Source of the DNA: Diploptera punctata | Lineage: Eukaryota > Arthropoda > Insecta > Blattodea > Blaberidae | Length of the DNA stretch: 64,000 nt | NCBI GenBank assembly: GCA_030220185.1 | Contig: JASPKZ010003417.1 | Span: forward strand, 234,501 to 298,500 | Direction of reading: 5' to 3' | Part shown: piece by piece, positions 33,001-48,000 of the stretch | Layout of the letters: the number at the start of each line of letters is the position of its first letter | How positions within the stretch are numbered: position 1 is the first letter of the stretch | Notes under the pieces: generated by a model | Databases searched by the model: none | What the model was told of the DNA's origin: nothing | What the model saw: the letters and a program-made list of their open reading frames with translations, nothing else | Program-made: the position numbers and the translations under genes

Positions 33001-36000
33001 TTGTCTTACAGATATGTATCAAGAAGTGGTAAAGAAAAGCCAAGAACTTGAAACACTTTTGCAGCAAAACACATTCCAGCCAAGTGTATCTATTGCAGAT
33101 TCACTCAGGTTAGATAACATATTAAAATTATTGTAATACAGTATTAGATTTAGATTTAGATTTAGATTTATTTAGCCTGGTGGAGTTAAAGCCATGTGGC
33201 CTTCTCTTCCACTCACCAGGACAAACATATATTACATAAGAATATAACAATCTTAATTAACTCTAATATTAAACACTAAGTAAAAATTTGATCAAAAGAT
33301 AATATCTAATATACATATTACGATCTATAATACAACCAGTTAATATTAGTTAGTATTACCCCGTATTTAATATTTTCTTGCCTTTTACAACATTCTTTAA
33401 AGGTCACTTCAGTTTCCCTATATTCACAATGTATTAAAATACATTAGAAGGATGGAAGAAGGAAGACTACCTAAGATAATCATGGATTGGGTACCACAGG
33501 GAAGGAAAAAGAAGGGTAGACCAAATATTACGTGGATTCAGGGAATCAATGAAACTAAGAGGGAATGGGAAATAGAAGAAGATATATGGATGTACAGACA
33601 AGAATGGAAAAATGTGTTGAAACAAATGTGTAGTTAACTGTGAACATGGGTACTGGAAAAATGTATATTCATTGTAAAAGCCGGAATAATAAAAAAAAAT
33701 TAAAATACGAGGGTGGATCGGAAAGTAACGCACAATAATTTTTTTCTGCCTTGGTATTGCAGCTAGAATGTTGAAATTTCAGAGATATAGTTTGAAGTTT
33801 TCACTACAGATGGTATTTTTTTCTCAGGTGCACCTCTTGCGAGAGAAGCTTGAACTATGCAACAAAGATGGCGCGCATGCTACAGTCGTCCACCTGTGAG
33901 GAACAGAGAAGTGTTGTTCGATTTTTGTGGGCCAAAGGGCATAAACCCAGTGAAATTCACAGGGACATGCGTGGCGTGTATGGGGATGATTGTATGGACC
34001 GTAGCAATGTCTCCAGGTGGTGCACATTCTTCCAAGAGGGACGCGTGAACCTTAGTGATTCGCCACGCTCCGGCCGGCCGACAACAGCAGCAATCCCGCA
34101 CCATCGGACTTTCATCTGTTTGGTCCCATTAAGAAATTCCTGGCCGGCAAACGCTTTGAGACAGATGTGGAAGTGAAATCAGAAGTGCGCAGATGGCTAC
34201 ACTCCAACCAAACGGACTTCTACGAACAGGGCATATTGAAACTGGTAACACGATGGGAGAAATGTGTTGAGAAAGTTGGTGACTATGTCGAAAAGTAGGT
34301 AAAAGATGTAAGTTCATTTGTGATTTTTTTCCTTTTTTTTACTATTAAACTTTTTTAAAAAAAATTATTGTGCGTTACTTTCCGATCCGCCCTGTTCCTC
34401 ACAGGTGGACGACTGTAGCATGCACGCCATCTTTGTTGCATAGTTCAAGCTTCTCTCGCAAGAGGTGCACCTGAGAAAAAAATACCATCTGTAGTGAAAA
34501 CTTCAAACTATATCTCTGTGAAATTTCAACATTCTAGCTGCAATACCAAGGCAGAAAAAAATTATTGTACGTTACTTTCCGATCCGCCCTCGTACTAAAT
34601 GTTACGTTTTTACAATTATATTTTCCCACTATTTACATTACATCATGACGATCTTCAGCGTTAAAGATCAACGATATTCAATTTATTTGATCTATTATCT
34701 CACTTCTGTACAATCAATATATAGCAAAGGAAGTTCATTGAGCTCAACCCCCATGAGGCTTCTATACAATCACTAAAAAGCAAAAGCAAGTAGTAGGTTA
34801 ATTGATTTGTACGATTGATAAAGAGCAGAACATGTTCATCGACACAACGAAGGCTGGCTCAGAGCTTACAAACATTTTTGCAAATTCAACCCATGTACCG
34901 CTTATGGTCACACACACAGTATTATTTTAATCTCTCAATAACGATTACCAGTGCGTAAATTATTTTTAGTCTAAACATTTTCCAATCACTGTTATTTTAC
35001 CACAAGGTCCACTAATGGTTCATATTACTTCAATGATAAAGTGAAAAGAAAAATTCATGTCTGATAACCAGGCATATCGCAAACCGTGGGCATCTAGTGA
35101 TCCAGAATAGTGTGCAGCCCACTACACCATTTACTTAGACCTGGCACAAACATTAACAATTCCTCCATCAAACTATACAAATTCTATCAATTGGCTAGTT
35201 TTGTCTGTTTGTCAGGCAGGTGACACTGCCGGCTTCGTTTCGAAGAGAATTTTACATTTTATAATGGAATGTTTTCTGCCACAGCTGATTTGTGTCTGTT
35301 TCGGCCAACACAAAAAGGAAACTGGCAGACAAGGAAAGAAATGGAAACGGCAGTCTGTAGCCACGCCAACATGTATCCTATATCTGGACATCAAGGTTAT
35401 GTTTTGAAGATACACAAGTTTTAGCAACAATGTTCTATTATTTTCCTAGGACTATAACGAGAGGCCGTAGGAAATTTACAAACATAAGGAAAATTTCAAT
35501 AGAAAAGTAAGAAGGTATCAAATTGGCTAAAGGCATGCATCCTACATTAGTCAATAGATTGTATTAACACAATCAATAACAGGGAGACAGTCTAAGCAGA
35601 ACCAATCAGAAGCTAGATTGATGACGATTAGCCAACCAGCAGCAACCACGACCAGCCATCCTGCATCTACCACTAGTATAAATTACGGCTCCCAGCAGTC
35701 CACCGCTCATTCACAGTCAAGCCTCCGACCAGGAAACAATACCTAGAAGTACTCTCCACTGAAGATGCCCTCCGCAGCTGAGAGAGAAACGTCTGGTAGG
35801 AACACCAGTAATGGACCACGTCCACAAAGCCTGGTATCACTCAACATTATGATTACCGGCTGTGAAACCTGCATTCAACTGCCAATCCCTTTCATTTTCA
35901 ACCACCATTATTACCAAGTCCACCGCTGTGGTCTCGAGGTAGCATGCTGCCTTGTCATGCAGCAGGCCCAGGTTCGATCCCCGGTCGGGACAGTTTATCT

Positions 36001-39000
36001 GGGTAAGGTTTTTATCGGGGTTTTTCCTCACCTGTAAGCAAATGTCAGGAAAACTTTAAGGCCCAAACGGTCCCCTAAATCATATAGCCATCATCATTAT
36101 CATCATCATCCTTCACCGGTGTGGAAAGCAACGGGAAGCTACCACACCTACAATTCCCTAGTAAAGCTGCAAGCATAGCATGAAAATGCTATGATTGCAG
36201 TGAAGAACCTGCCTTCGGGCAAAATTACTATGGATGGATTATTACCAAATCCAGTAGTCATAATGGCGGTTGAAAATGAAAGGGATTGATCTTTTGTAAA
36301 GTGCAGTTCCCGTGTTTAACAAAACATAAACTATGAGGTAAGATGTAAAAATGACTCACTGATTTATGATTTATTGTGTTTGTTTTCCAGGAAACTGTGC
36401 AACTTGGATATTGATAATGAAGGCGGAGTGGACAGCAAGACGGACACTTCAGAACCTGTGACGTATTGTCTTCAGGCTCTACTTGCCATAGAAGTTTTGC
36501 TCAATCCCAGTTCAGATACCCAGATGTTTGTTAATGAATTACTTATGGTGCAGAGATTGAAGGTAAATTTTAATTGAAAAATTATACTATAAACAAAAAA
36601 ATGATTAAAGTTATATTTAAATTAATATTGGGAAGTAAACATTATGAGGTTATATCATTAATAGTGAGTGGAGAACATATTTTAATCGGCTCACCTCATA
36701 CATTTTCAAACTTCTTTGATACCGATGGTTTCAGACAATATCATGTCCTTCTTCAGTCATGGCTTCCACTGATGAAATTCCGTGATTGTTGATTTCTTTA
36801 GTTACATCACCCCTTGTGCTGCCATCTTTCGTTAGGATTATAAACTTTGTAATTAAATTTTTATCCACCGGAATATCGAAATTCATAGATCGATATTTAT
36901 TCTTCTGAATGAATATCATTTCCCAAATTGTCAATTCCAACGGTTTATCCAATTGTTTCAAAAGTTTCGCTTCTTTTTCAATTTTATGATGTTCTAGTAA
37001 ACTATGTGCAGCTATTGCTGATTTTTCAATTTCACAATTTTTAATATTTCTAAAATGTTCTTTAGTGCGTGTTTCCAAATTCCTTTTTGTTTTTCCTATG
37101 TATACTTTGCTACAATCATTACAATTAATTTGATAAATACTTGATTTCTTACTGTCTGGGATGTTGATTTTTTTATTGATATTTAAAAGTTTTTCCAGAC
37201 TAAATTTATTTATTAGTGCCAAAGTAATGTTGTATTTGTCAAATATTTTTTGAAATTTCCCATGTACTATTGGATGGTAAGTAATTTTCTTGAAATTCTT
37301 CTTTACTTTGCTAACAATTTGTAGGGTAGAGCATTCTTTAAGTTGTTTTATCTTTCTGAATTTCTTTAATTTGTTAGATATTATACTCTTATTAAAACCA
37401 TTTAATCTGGCTATATTTAGGATATTCTCGTATTCTTTCTTAAAATTTTATCCTTTTAATGGAACCTTTATCAATCTATATAAGAGGCTATTAAATATTG
37501 CATGTTTATGTGCCAGAGGATTGAAACCCGTTGATTTGATATAATTATCAGTATGTGTACCCTTCCTATATACATCAAATTCAATTTTTTGAGTTTTTTC
37601 ATTCCTAATTATGTATAAATCCAGAAACAGAATTTTGTTTTCAATTTCTAATTCTATGGTAAATTTAATTGTTACCATCTTGTAGATTAAGTAATTTCAA
37701 CGCATCATCAACATGTTTAAAATTTATTATTTTTTCGATAAAATAATTGGTTGAATGTTAAAATTAGTTTTGTTTATGTTTGCAGGGTTACAACTTGCCT
37801 CGGTTGTATGCTGAGATAATGCGAGCCTGTTTGATTACTCTAAATGACGTTCAGGGAATGAGCCTTGAATCTCAGTGGGGTGCTTTCACATTCCTCAAGG
37901 TTCCACACATCTTACGACAAATTCACTTTACTTGCCGAGGTGACCAATATTCATTTTCATTATACTACTCTCAAGTTTACATTTTTGTTGTGTAGAATAT
38001 TTAGTGAAACCACTTAAGTTTGATTATCAAAATTTACCTGTAAAAGTGGTCTTCTAGTAGGAGTTTTTTCTTAAAGGGGATTGACTTGGTATTGTCATGA
38101 ATAAAAGCTTGACCTTTGTACTGTAAATTAAAAATGTTAACATTTGAATGTTAATTAAAATAACATTATTAATATAGATATATTCAGGTAAGATAATTCA
38201 TATATTTAATTAATGTTGGGAAGTAAACATTATGAGGTATTGACGATTTTATTATTAATTTAACACTTCTCATAGAAGGATAAATTATATTTGAAGAGAA
38301 AAATTTTCGCCTAGACCGGGACTCGAACCCGGGACCTTTGGCTTTCCGGGCCAAGTGCTCTACCAACTGAGCTACCGAGGCGAGTTACGATCTAGACGCA
38401 ATTTTTTTCTCTTATGTACGTAATTGTAATTCCCTCGCGCCAAATGCTTGAAACCATAGCTTCTATCTTTGCAAATGGCGGCTTCTTAGTTAAGAAGACA
38501 TTTATTGGGAATTTAACACTACTTTATAGCCAGTAGGGCTTCTATTGACGATTTTATTATTAATTTAACACTTCTCATAGAAGGATAAATTATATTTGAA
38601 GAGAAAATTTTCGCCTAGACCGGGACTCGAACCCGGGACCTTTGGCTTTCCGGGCCAAGTGCTCTACCAACTGAGCTACCGAGGCGAGTTACGATCTAGA
38701 CGCAATTTTTTCTCTTATGTACGTAATTGTAATTCCCTCGCGCCAAATGCTTGAAACCATAGCTTCTATCTTTGCAAATGGCGGCTTCTTAGTTAAGAAG
38801 ACATTTATTGGGAATTTAACACTACTTTATAGCCAGTAGGGCTTCTATTGACGATTTTATTATTAATTTAACACTTCTCATAGAAGGATAAATTATATTT
38901 GAAGAGAAAAATTTTCGCCTAGACCGGGACTCGAACCCGGGACCTTTGGCTTTCCGGGCCAAGTGCTCTACCAACTGAGCTACCGAGGCGAGTTACGATC

Positions 39001-42000
39001 TAGACGCAATTTTTTCTCTTATGTACGTATTGTAATTCCCTCGCGCCAAATGCTTGAAACCATAGCTTCTATCTTTGCAAATGGCGGCTTCTTAGTTAAG
39101 AAGACATTTATTGGGAATTTAACACTACTTTATAGCCAGTAGGGCTTCTATTGACGATTTTATTATTAATTTAACACTTCTCATAGAAGGATAAATTATA
39201 TTTGAAGAGAAAAATTTTCGCCTAGACCGGGACTCGAACCCGGGACCTTTGGCTTTCCGGGCCAAGTGCTCTACCAACTGAGCTACCGAGGCGAGTTACG
39301 ATCTAGACGCAATTTTTTCTCTTATGTACGTAATTGTAATTCCCTCGCGCCAAATGCTTGAAACCATAGCTTCTATCTTTGCAAATGGCGGCTTCTTAGT
39401 TAAGAAGACATTTATTGGGAATTTAACACTACTTTATAGCCAGTAGGGCTTCTATTGACGATTTTATTATTAATTTAACACTTCTCATAGAAGGATAAAT
39501 TATATTTGAAGAGAAAAATTTTCGCCTAGACCGGGACTCGAACCCGGGACCTTTGGCTTTCCGGGCCAAGTGCTCTACCAACTGAGCTACCGAGGCGAGT
39601 TACGATCTAGACGCAATTTTTTCTCTTATGTACGTAATTGTAATTCCCTCGCGCCAAATGCTTGAAACCATAGCTTCTATCTTTGCAAATGGCGGCTTCT
39701 TAGTTAAGAAGACATTTATTGGGAATTTAACACTACTTATAGCCAGTAGGGCTTCTATTGACGATTTTATTATTAATTTAACACTTCTCATAGAAGGATA
39801 AATTATATTTGAAGAGAAAAATTTTCGCCTAGACCGGGACTCGAACCCGGGACCTTTGGCTTTCCGGGCCAAGTGCTCTACCAACTGAGCTACCGAGGCG
39901 AGTTACGATCTAGACGCAATTTTTTCTCTTATGTACGTAATTGTAATTCCCTCGCGCCAAATGCTTGAAACCATAGCTTCTATCTTTGCAAATGGCGGCT
40001 TCTTAGTTAAGAAGACATTTATTGGGAATTTAACACTACTTTATAGCCAGTAGGGCTTCTATTGACGATTTTATTATTAATTTAACACTTCTCATAGAAG
40101 GATAAGGTCCCGGGTTCGAGTCCCGGTCTAGGCGAAAATTTTTCTCTTCAAATATAATTTATCCTTCTATGAGAAGTGTTAAATTAATAATAAAATCGTC
40201 AATAGAAGCCCTACTGGCTATAAAGTAGTGTTAAATTCCCAATAAATGTCTTCTTAACTAAGAAGCCGCCATTTGCAAAGATAGAAGCTATGGTTTCAAG
40301 CATTTGGCGCGAGGGAATTACAATTACGTACATAAGAGAAAAAATTGCGTCTAGATCGTAACTCGCCTCGGTAGCTCAGTTGGTAGAGCACTTGGCCCGG
40401 AAAGCCAAAGGTCCCGGGTTCGAGTCCCGGTCTAGGCGAAAATTTTTCTCTTCAAATATAATTATGAGGTATAATCATTAAAATTCATCGGAGAACATAT
40501 TGTTTAAACAACTCACCTCATAGGATTCATGCTTCCATGATATCGCGATTTCAAACATAATCATGTTCATCGTCGAGTTATGGCTGACGATGAACATGAT
40601 TATGTTTGAAATCGCGATATCATGGAAGCATGAATCCTATGAGGTGAGTTGTTTAAACAATATGTTCTCCGATGAATTTTAAGATAATTCATAATAACAG
40701 ATTCAGTACCAGGCACTGAGCTGGGCATTTAAACCCACAAGCCAGCCATTTAAATACCCCAGCTACCCTTTTCGTGGCACTTCAGAAAATGGACCATTAT
40801 TCACAAATTATTAGTCCTAGAAAATTCAAATTTTGTACATACCTAAAAGAGATATCCTAGTAGGATTTGATGGTGAAATAACTTGGGTGATTGACATCAC
40901 ATGGTATCGGCGTATTAATTTCAGGAAGTGGAAGTTCATCTTCACTTTCACTTTGTGAATATTCTAATTCACGAATCAGTTCGTCACCTAAATCATAATT
41001 ATACAAAATATTCACTAATTCTTCTTCAGTGAGATATTTTTCTTTCGCCATGGTTTCACTCACGCACAAAGAACAGCGCGATAACGAGAAACAAATACGT
41101 CTGCATTGGAGACTGGAGACAAGTTTGGGTGAACGAATTCCATGTGTTTGTTTAAAAAATAAAAGGGGATTCATCAAGGTTAAACGTGTCAAACGGGAAT
41201 AGAAAATGTACATTTACATGCCATCTATGATCTCCAAGACGTACTAAGTCAACACAATATTTAGGCGCCGAATATAAACAGGTTTGTTTGCGCCCTCTCT
41301 AAAGCGAGTTAACTGACCGACGGCCGCATACACGATAGTCTCTTTAAATGCCTTAAATGGTTTACGGTACTGAATGTGTTAAGTGACTAGAGATTGTACC
41401 ACCTAATTACTTATCTTCTAAATGTTTATACATTTAGTTTAATTATTATAAATAAGGTTCATCTTCTAAGAAAGATAGTATTAAACTTCTTCTTCTTTCC
41501 AAGTATTAGGCCAAGGCCTGTTACGATCCTATAGAAAATTTTCTCTCCAGCGTTTCATAGGACGGCCCAGTGATCTTCGTGCTCTTGGGGTCCTCATCTA
41601 GGGGATATGTGGATGGCAATCACAAGGTGCCCAAGCTGAGCAAAACATTTCTTCCACTTACTTGTGTTTTGCACTCTTTTAACTTTACTATCTAACCTCT
41701 CTTGGTTAACTCTTGTTTTTTTTTACCCCGACGCTATTAGGGCATCAGAGGGCTGGGGAGTCTTTCCTTTCTTCCATTTCTTCTTTCCTTTATTTTCTTT
41801 TCGTCTCCAGAAAAGCCTGACCAGAGGCTATAAGATGGCAGCCCCATCACTGGTCTTGCCTTCCTTTGGCCAGCAACCAATCGAAGGGACTATTATTATG
41901 CTTTCAAGTCTTATACGAGAATAGTATTAAACATTTATATCAAATCCATTTTAAATTATATGATGTTGTTTTCTAATTGTTGCATTTGGAACCATTTAAC

Positions 42001-45000
42001 CCATTTTGCTTCTTGTTTCCTAATCGAGTTGATATAAGTTTTTATTTTCTGTGCATCTTCGTTCAGTTTGGTGCATGTAAATAGATTTTCTTTTGCCATA
42101 GATGAACCTGGTAAGTTGCATATGAGACACTCTTCTGTACTAACTTACTCATTGGCACTATCAAACCCATAGGTTCATGACCATGCAAATATAAGCTCTC
42201 CATACATCCCTATATTGATGTTTTTATTATTCATTTCATACATCTCAATATCTCAATGATAATTTTTCTCTTCAAATATGTCCATCATTGAGATGTATGA
42301 ATTGAATAATAAAAACATCAAAAGAAGCCGTACTGGCTTTATAATGTAATGTAAAATTCTGAATTAAATGTCTTAAATTAATAAAAGAAGCCACCATTTG
42401 CAAGATAGAAGCTAAGGTTTCATAGCATTTGGTGCGCGGGTATTAACAGCATACATAAGAGAAAAATTTTCATTTAGATTGGAGCTTTCTCAGATAGCTC
42501 ACTCGTATGCTGTAAATTTATGACATGGGTCTTGTAATTATATTTGAAAAGAAAAATATACGCCTAGACTGGGGTTTGAACCCCAAGACCTTTGACTCTC
42601 TATGTCAATGCTCTATCCAAGTGAGCTACCTAGGCCTCCAATCTAGATGCGTATTTTTCTCTTATACATAGTTAATTCCCTAACCCCAAATGCTATGAGC
42701 CATTGCTACTTCTTCTTCTTTTTCCTTCCAAGTATTAGGCCAAGCCTGTTACAATCCTATAGAAAATTTTCCCTCCAGCGTTGCTACGATTTTGCAAATG
42801 GTGGCTTCTTTATTAAGAAGACTTTTTATTGGGAATTTAAAACATTACTTATAAAGCCAGTAGTGCTTCTTCCAATGTTGATATTATTCATTTTTAAACA
42901 TCTTAATGATGGACAAATTATATTTTAAAAGAAAAATATACGCCTATACTGGGGTTTGAACCCAGGTTAGGGAATTAACTATGTATAAGAGAAAAATACG
43001 CATTTAGATTGGAGGCCTAGGTAGCTCACTTGGATAGAGCATTGACATAGAGAGTCAAAGGTCCTGGGTTCAAACCCCAGTCTAGGCGTGTATTTTTCTT
43101 TTCAAATATAATTTGTCCATCATTAAGATGTGTTGTCGTTAATGTTTAAAAATTAATAATATCAACATGGGTCTCATAGCATGTATTTCTGAAAGGAACC
43201 ATGCTCAGGATTATTATGTTCTGGAAAAAAAAAAAAAAAATCAATTGGCCCCAAATTCTTGCGCCATAGGTGAGCATGTTAACCGCTATGTACTAGTCAG
43301 ACTGTGTGTCAAAGGGCAATTCCAAATTAATAGCATGTGTTACTGTTATGCAGGAAGTGAAATAGGTGGTGAATCACAAGAGAAGCTGGAATTCTCACAA
43401 GATGTGGTGGATGCTTTGGATTTGCTGCTACACTACACTCCCCTGTTAGACATCATGGACTCTAAGTGCTCCTGCAACTGTCTTGAGTGTCTGCTGACAG
43501 AACTGCTGCGCAATGGATTAGTCACAGAGACTCATGTCACTCATTTCACTAGTAAGAGGTATGTTATCAACTTATCAGGCATTAAAAATCTCCATGGTGC
43601 AACCGGTCTAGAAAGCCCTTGGTTGCTGACCTCACATCCACATCTGTCAATCACACAGGTGGATCATCATCCAGCCAATATAGGAGTGAAATGAAGTCAG
43701 CATGTTAGGTTTCTCAGTTGTTATAACTGTTTTTAAATGTGAAGTCACTATTTACCATAACCATTCAAATTCCTAACATACTGGATATACATCATTCTTA
43801 TACAAGTCTAAAATTTTTCTCTTTACCATTGATTTACAATAATTTAATTGTGTTCATTAATTTACTTATTTCTATCATAGTAATAGCTTTAGCTTCTCAA
43901 TATTAATTTAATAAAGTCTATACCTGTACATTCCCACTTGGGCTAACCATTCTCCCTTTTGAAGTTACTTAACCTAGCTAATTTACTTATCCTTACTTAT
44001 TTTAGGAATTCTCACTGTGAGGTATATTCATTAGGTAGAATTTTTTATTAATTAAATAAAAATAAAACGTAGTTTTATTTGATTTTCATATTTATTATAT
44101 AATTCAGTGACAGCTGTTTCGGTACACTGTACCTTCTTCAGACATGTTAACAAATTATGAATTGTGTTCCAACTGATCTAAGCAACAATACAACAATATT
44201 TATTTAAATTTTTAAATTTAACAAAGGGGATTCATTCAAATCAAGTTGAGAATTTAACAGTTTTTTACTACTTTTAAATTTATTAATTTCTACAGCCTCC
44301 AAAAGATCTAACTTCTTACCCTTATCACAAATATGTAAAATTTCAAAATTTGGATCGAAACAATTTTTTATCACTCACCTCATATTGTTCTTCTTATTTG
44401 ACTATAAACTAGTTTCGGAACATAGTTTCTGTTCCATCCTTAATATCGTCACGACCGTTGTTCTGTCGTCTTGAAGAGCTGTCCTTCGCTCCTTCCATTG
44501 GCTGATTGAAAAACCTCGAAACCAGGTCATTCTCGCAGGGAATTTCAAAGTTCATCAATTTCTTCTTTTCGCTCTTTTGAATGTTTGGGAAAAGATCTAC
44601 ATTCAAAAGAGCGAAAAGAAGAAATTGATGAACTTTGAAATTCCCAGTGAGAATGACCTGGTTTCGAGGTTTTTCAGTCAGCCAATGGAAGGAGCGAAGG
44701 ACAGCTCTTCAAGACGACAGAACAACGGTCGTGACGATACTGAGGATGGAACAGAAACTATGTTCCGAAACTAGTTTATAGTCAAATAAGAAGAACAATA
44801 TGAGGTGAGTGATAAAAAATTCTACCTAATTACTTATCCTTATTTCCCTACAGATGCCATTGAATAATAAATGGTTAGTTCATTGCCTCAAGGAGATACC
44901 CAGCAGGCAACTTAGTTACTATTAAATTAATATTGAGAAGCTAAAGCTGTTACTATGATAGAAATAAGTAAATTAATGAACACAATTAAATTATTGTAAA

Positions 45001-48000
45001 TCAATGGTAAAGAGAAAAAAAAACAATAGAAAAATCTGTGTCTAGATTGGAGGCCTGGGATATCTCAGAGGGTAAGAACATTAGCATATAAAACTAATTG
45101 TCTAGCATATATTTTTCTATGTTTATATTATTAATTTCATACATCTCAATGATGGATAAATCATATTTGAAGAGAAAAATTATATGCTTAGACCGGGACT
45201 TGAACCTGGGACCCTTGGTTCTCTAGACCAAGTGCTCTACCACCTGAGCTACCTGAGCAAGTACTGATCTGAACACAAATTTTTCTCTATATACGTTGTA
45301 ATTCCTGCCCACCAAATGCTATGATGCCTTTGCTTCTATCTTTGCAAATGGCGGCTCCTTTATTAAGATACTGGCATTTATAATGTAATGTATAATTCCC
45401 AAATATGTGTTCTTAATAAAGGAACCGCCATTTGCAAAGGTAGAAGCAAAGGCTTCATAGCATTTGATGGGCAGAAATTACAACATATATAGAAAAAAAT
45501 TTGTGTTTAGATCGGTACTTGCTCAGGTAGCTCAGATGGTAGAGCACTTGGTCTAGAGAACCAAGGGTCCTGACTTCAAGTCCTCGTCTGAGCATATAAT
45601 TTTTCTCTTCAAATATGATATATTTTTCTCTTCAAATTTAATTTATCCTTCAGTGAGAAGTGTTAAATTTGTAATAAAAACACCAATGAACATGTGTTTA
45701 ATGTTGAATTTCTTATTGATCAGGGAGGCCATGACAACCACGATGGCAAAACCAGATCAAGCTACAGCACAAGCAGGATCCATTCCTAAGGTTATTGTGA
45801 GAGCTGAACCCACACTTGCCAGGATACTCAAGACTCTAGATGCTGATTATGTTAAAGTTCAGGTGAGCTAATATACATATTTTTTATCCATTTATTTCAA
45901 TATGTTGCTGTTATTCAATGGTGATGAGTAAAACTGAGATTTTTAGGCTTTAAAAATATAATAAAGATTCTAATGGGAAGTAACACTATGAGGCAAATTA
46001 TCACATTTTTCAATGTTTTATTCATTTCGTACATTTCATTGATAGATAATTATATTTGAAGAGAAAAATTATACGCACAAACTGAGACTCGAACCCAGGA
46101 CCTTCGGCTTTCTGAGCCAGTGCTCTACTGGGGTGAATTACAATCTAAACGTAAATTTTTTTCTTATGTACGTTGTAAATTCCCATGCACTAAATGCTAT
46201 GAAACCTTTGTTCCTATCTTTGCAAATGGCGGCTTCTTTATTAAGAAGACATCATTGAGATGTATGAAATTAATAATAAAAACATTGAAAGAAGCTGTAG
46301 TGGCTTATAATGTAATAGAAAAATTCCCAAATAAATGTCTTCTTAATAAAGAAGCCGCCATTTGCAAAGATAGGAACAAAGGTTTCATAGCATTTGGTAC
46401 ACGGGAATTTATAATGTATATAAGAGAAAAATTTGCATTTAGATTGTAATTCACCCCAGTAGCTCAGTCGGTAGAGCATTGGCCCAGAAAGCCAAATTTT
46501 CTGGGTTCGAGTCTCAGTTGGGGCGTATAAGTTTTATTTTAAATTTATACTGAAGGACAAACTAATATTTGAAGAGAGAAAAATATTAAGTTATGTAGAT
46601 AGGAAATAACACTATGAGGTTCTTTAATATTGTTTATTTTTTATTATTTCACTCACCTCATACTTCATAATTCATAGCAGACCCTGGGTTTCTTCACATA
46701 ATTTGTGACAGGATAGAAGGCCGTTGGACGTCAGTTGTGAACGTGACGCAGCATTGACAATGTCACAAATTATGTGAAGAAACCCAGGGTCTGCTATGAA
46801 TTATGAAGTATGAGGTGAGTGAAATAATAAAAAATAAACAAGAGAAAAATATATCTAAACTGGGATTTCACCCCAAGGTCTCTGGTTCTACGTACCAGCA
46901 CACCAAACCACTATGCTAATAATGCATCTAAATTTTTTTGGTCAAGGTGTTTTTTTCTCTCTCTTATACAATCCAACAAGCTCAAAGACGAGAAAATTTG
47001 TTCTATATACTTTCTGGTTGCTGCTTATTCTAGAAGACTTTTAATTGGACTTTAACATTACTTTTATATTTTTATTATTAATTTAACACTTCTCACTGAA
47101 GGATAAATTATATTTTGAAGAGAAAAATTGTATACTCAGACTGGGGTTTGAACCCAGGACCTTTAGCTTTCTAGATAGAGTATTGGTCTAGAAAGCCAAA
47201 GGTCTTTTTATGCACTAATTGAATCAGAAAATTTTACACCTCACCTCATAAAAACATTATTAGAAAGAAAATTCCATCATAAAAACTAATAGTAATAAAA
47301 AAGAAAAACAATTCAAGAAATTTACTTATCATCCTGAAATACACAACAAATTTCAGAAAATATTTACCAAATGTAATATTACATTAGCACACATAAAAAA
47401 TTTGAGCTTGGGTAATCTTCTAAAAAACAAATAAGAAAAATAAATTATATTTGAAGAGAAAAATTTTTGCCCAGACCAAGACTTGAACCCGATACCTTTG
47501 GCTTTCTGGGCCAAATGCTCTACCAACTGAGCTACCAAGGCGAGTTGCGATCTAGACACAAATTTTTCTCTTATATACATTGTAATTCCCTCGCACCTAA
47601 TGCTATGAAATCTTTGCTTCTATCTTTGCAAATGGCAGCTTCTTTATTAAGAAGACTATTTACTGGGAATTTAAACACTACTTTATAAAGCCAGTAGGGC
47701 TTCTATTGATGTTTTTATTATTAATTTAACACTTCTCACTGAAGGATAAATTATATTTGGAGAGAAAAATTTTCACCCAAGAAAAATAAAACTTCAATAG
47801 TAAGAATATATGGAATTTATCAAATTAATTGTAATGATTACAATAAAATATACATAGGAAAAACTTAAAGACATTTTTATACTTGTACTAAAGAACACTT
47901 TAGAAATGTTAAAAATAGTGAAATTAAAAAATCGGCAATTGCAGGTCATAGTTTGATACAGAATCACATAATTCGAAATGAAATTTCTTCTCCTTTTTCC

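Larger units (their letters stand above)
43815..45010. mobile_element. Nested palindrome in intron 8
   Basis: Outer arms 43815-43930 and 44925-45010 are inverted copies (TTTACCATTGATTTACAATA and its complement); the same arm also occurs at 59036-59120. Inside are 44040-44370 (PLE left arm of the ACAGCTGT subfamily plus a minus-strand PLE endonuclease tail with [16 protein letters not shown]) and 44372-44820 (ACTAGT palindrome with [20 protein letters not shown] in both arms). Confidence 0.65.

Noticed and set aside
39600..39884. 94-codon minus-strand ORF over the array
   Set aside because: It is the translation of the tRNA-like unit ([16 protein letters not shown] comes from the cloverleaf) and recurs with each unit; no protein support.
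38241..40062. CRISPR-like regular array
   Set aside because: The period is 304 bp with the whole unit repeated and no variable spacers; the host is an animal. It is a tandem repeat of a tRNA-like unit.
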